A stretch of DNA of 5,793 nucleotides from Erysipelotrichaceae bacterium UBA6182 (GTDB lineage: Bacteria > Bacillota_I > Bacilli_A > Erysipelotrichales > Erysipelotrichaceae): contig DITO01000051.1 of the NCBI GenBank assembly GCA_002422065.1, positions 1 to 5,793 on the forward strand, read 5' to 3'. The notes below the pieces were generated by a model. It did no database searches and was not told where the DNA came from. It saw nothing but the letters and a program-made list of their open reading frames with translations. Both the position numbers and the translations under genes were made by a program. Below are positions 5,106-5,793 of the stretch, piece after piece; the stretch's first letter is position 1; each line of letters starts with the position of its first letter.

Positions 5106-5702
5106 TTACCTAAACGTAATAAATATCTCTTCAAAACCAATTAGTTTTAGAAATCCAGTTAATGCTGTTCTAGCATTATCCTCCGCAATGGTGAGGATAC
5201 CTTTACTAAGTGCTTGGTTTTCAAGTCTTACATTAAATTCATTCAGTGTTTTTAGGGTGTCTTCATTACTAACACGATTAAACAATCCGTCTTTTTCATC
5301 GTAGGCTTGATACTTAAGAATCTCTTTTGAAGTAATGATGGCACGATTAAGTTTTAAGGTTATCTTCTTATCCTCAATCTCAACATCATCTTCTGTCAAT
5401 GTTGATAAATCTACTCCAGATTGAACTTTAGCTTCGATAATAAAGATAAACTTCTTTTCAGTAAATGGAATAACAAAATCTCCTATTTGTAATGACTCAC
5501 TATAATCAAGAATCTCATTAAAATACATTTCTACAGTATTGAGCTGAGATATTTGTTTGATTTCTGTCAACACACCAGAAACACTCATTTGCTCATTTCT
5601 TGTGAGTTTAAATCCTGAGAAACTAAAGAATAGAAAAACAATGAGTGCTATTCCAACACCTGCAATAACTAATTTAACGGTTCTACTTAAGTGTTTTATC
5701 AT
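5106..5702 (-). CDS. Membrane-anchored DUF4230 family protein
   Basis: 198 aa. A single N-terminal membrane helix (about 10-29, KLVIAGVGIALIVFLFFSFS) follows a basic start, so the rest should lie outside the membrane. The soluble part fits DUF4230: LTEIKQISQLNTVEMYFNEILDY (45-67), KKFIFIIEAKVQSGVDLSTL (83-102, the family's hallmark of a hydrophobic strand then V.aGvDls.l), KKITLKLNRAIITSKEI (112-128), a D-E-K-DGLFN segment (135-141), and an Ala-rich helix leading to LIGFEEIFITF. The family's function is not established. ATG 5702 is supported by AGAGGTAGG (complement of 5711-5719) at about 8 bases. It faces the accessory genes and appears to be transcribed alone. Length is normal for the family and nothing looks broken. 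Confidence 0.85.
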   Translation of the reverse strand: MIKHLSRTVKLVIAGVGIALIVFLFFSFSGFKLTRNEQMSVSGVLTEIKQISQLNTVEMYFNEILDYSESLQIGDFVIPFTEKKFIFIIEAKVQSGVDLSTLTEDDVEIEDKKITLKLNRAIITSKEILKYQAYDEKDGLFNRVSNEDTLKTLNEFNVRLENQALSKGILTIAEDNARTALTGFLKLIGFEEIFITFR

Positions 5703-5725
5703 ATGTTTAACCTACCTCTATGTTT

Positions 5726-5754
5726 ATTATGTCACAGATACTCCTAAGTGAAAA
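5726..5754 (-). promoter_or_regulatory. Probable promoter of the DUF4230 gene
   Basis: On the - strand, TTTTCA (complement of 5749-5754) and CATAAT (complement of 5726-5731) are 17 bases apart, and TGA directly before the -10 makes an extended -10. The predicted start near 5719 leaves a very short leader that begins at the Shine-Dalgarno site, so the true start may lie elsewhere. Confidence 0.4.
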
Positions 5755-5793
5755 CATTTTATAAAGAATCACATTTTTGAAGAAGGTTTCAAT

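Noticed and set aside
5557..5751. + strand frame of 64 codons opposite the DUF4230 gene
   Set aside because: It is antisense to the N-terminal membrane segment of a recognisable protein and lacks a ribosome site.

Overview
The window looks like chromosome of a low-GC Gram-positive-type bacterium (Bacillota or a close Mollicutes relative that uses the standard code). The DNA is AT-rich, Shine-Dalgarno sites are strong, intrinsic terminators have U-tracts, promoters are of sigma-A type, tryptophan is TGG throughout, and TGA appears as a stop. I cannot name the species from this sequence.

Layout. (1) 1-1979 is central carbon metabolism on the + strand. It holds the C-terminal end of a 2-oxoacid dehydrogenase E2 acyltransferase, then a transketolase split into an N-terminal TPP-binding subunit and a C-terminal subunit that overlap by 8 bases. 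The run is closed by a textbook terminator at 1988-2018. (2) 2019-2818 is a compact toxin-antitoxin cassette with its own promoter and an operator-like palindrome: a HigB/RelE-type toxin of the phage Gp49-like family, then an XRE-type HTH antitoxin, closed by a terminator whose stem begins inside the antitoxin gene. (3) 2819-4195 is an AbiE-like (type IV) module. A 325-aa winged-helix AbiEi-type regulator sits behind a promoter containing an 8+8 bp inverted repeat, and it overlaps the start of an AbiEii-like nucleotidyltransferase. The nucleotidyltransferase is broken: only about 50 N-terminal residues and a probable C-terminal scrap remain. (4) 4226-4882 is a small transcription unit with a near-consensus promoter, two tiny membrane proteins of unknown function and a terminator. 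(5) 4885-5105 is spacer with little in it. (6) 5106-5702, on the - strand, is a membrane-anchored DUF4230 protein with its own probable promoter.

Taken together, a small accessory island (about 2020-4880) of two toxin-antitoxin-type modules and an unknown membrane-protein pair sits between ordinary metabolic and housekeeping genes. The toxin-antitoxin cassette appears intact. The AbiE-like module has apparently lost its toxin and kept its regulator and operator. No transposase, integrase, tRNA, rRNA or CRISPR array is visible. The least explained element is the two-gene membrane-protein unit. It may be an ordinary hypothetical operon or something undescribed; the sequence alone does not decide.
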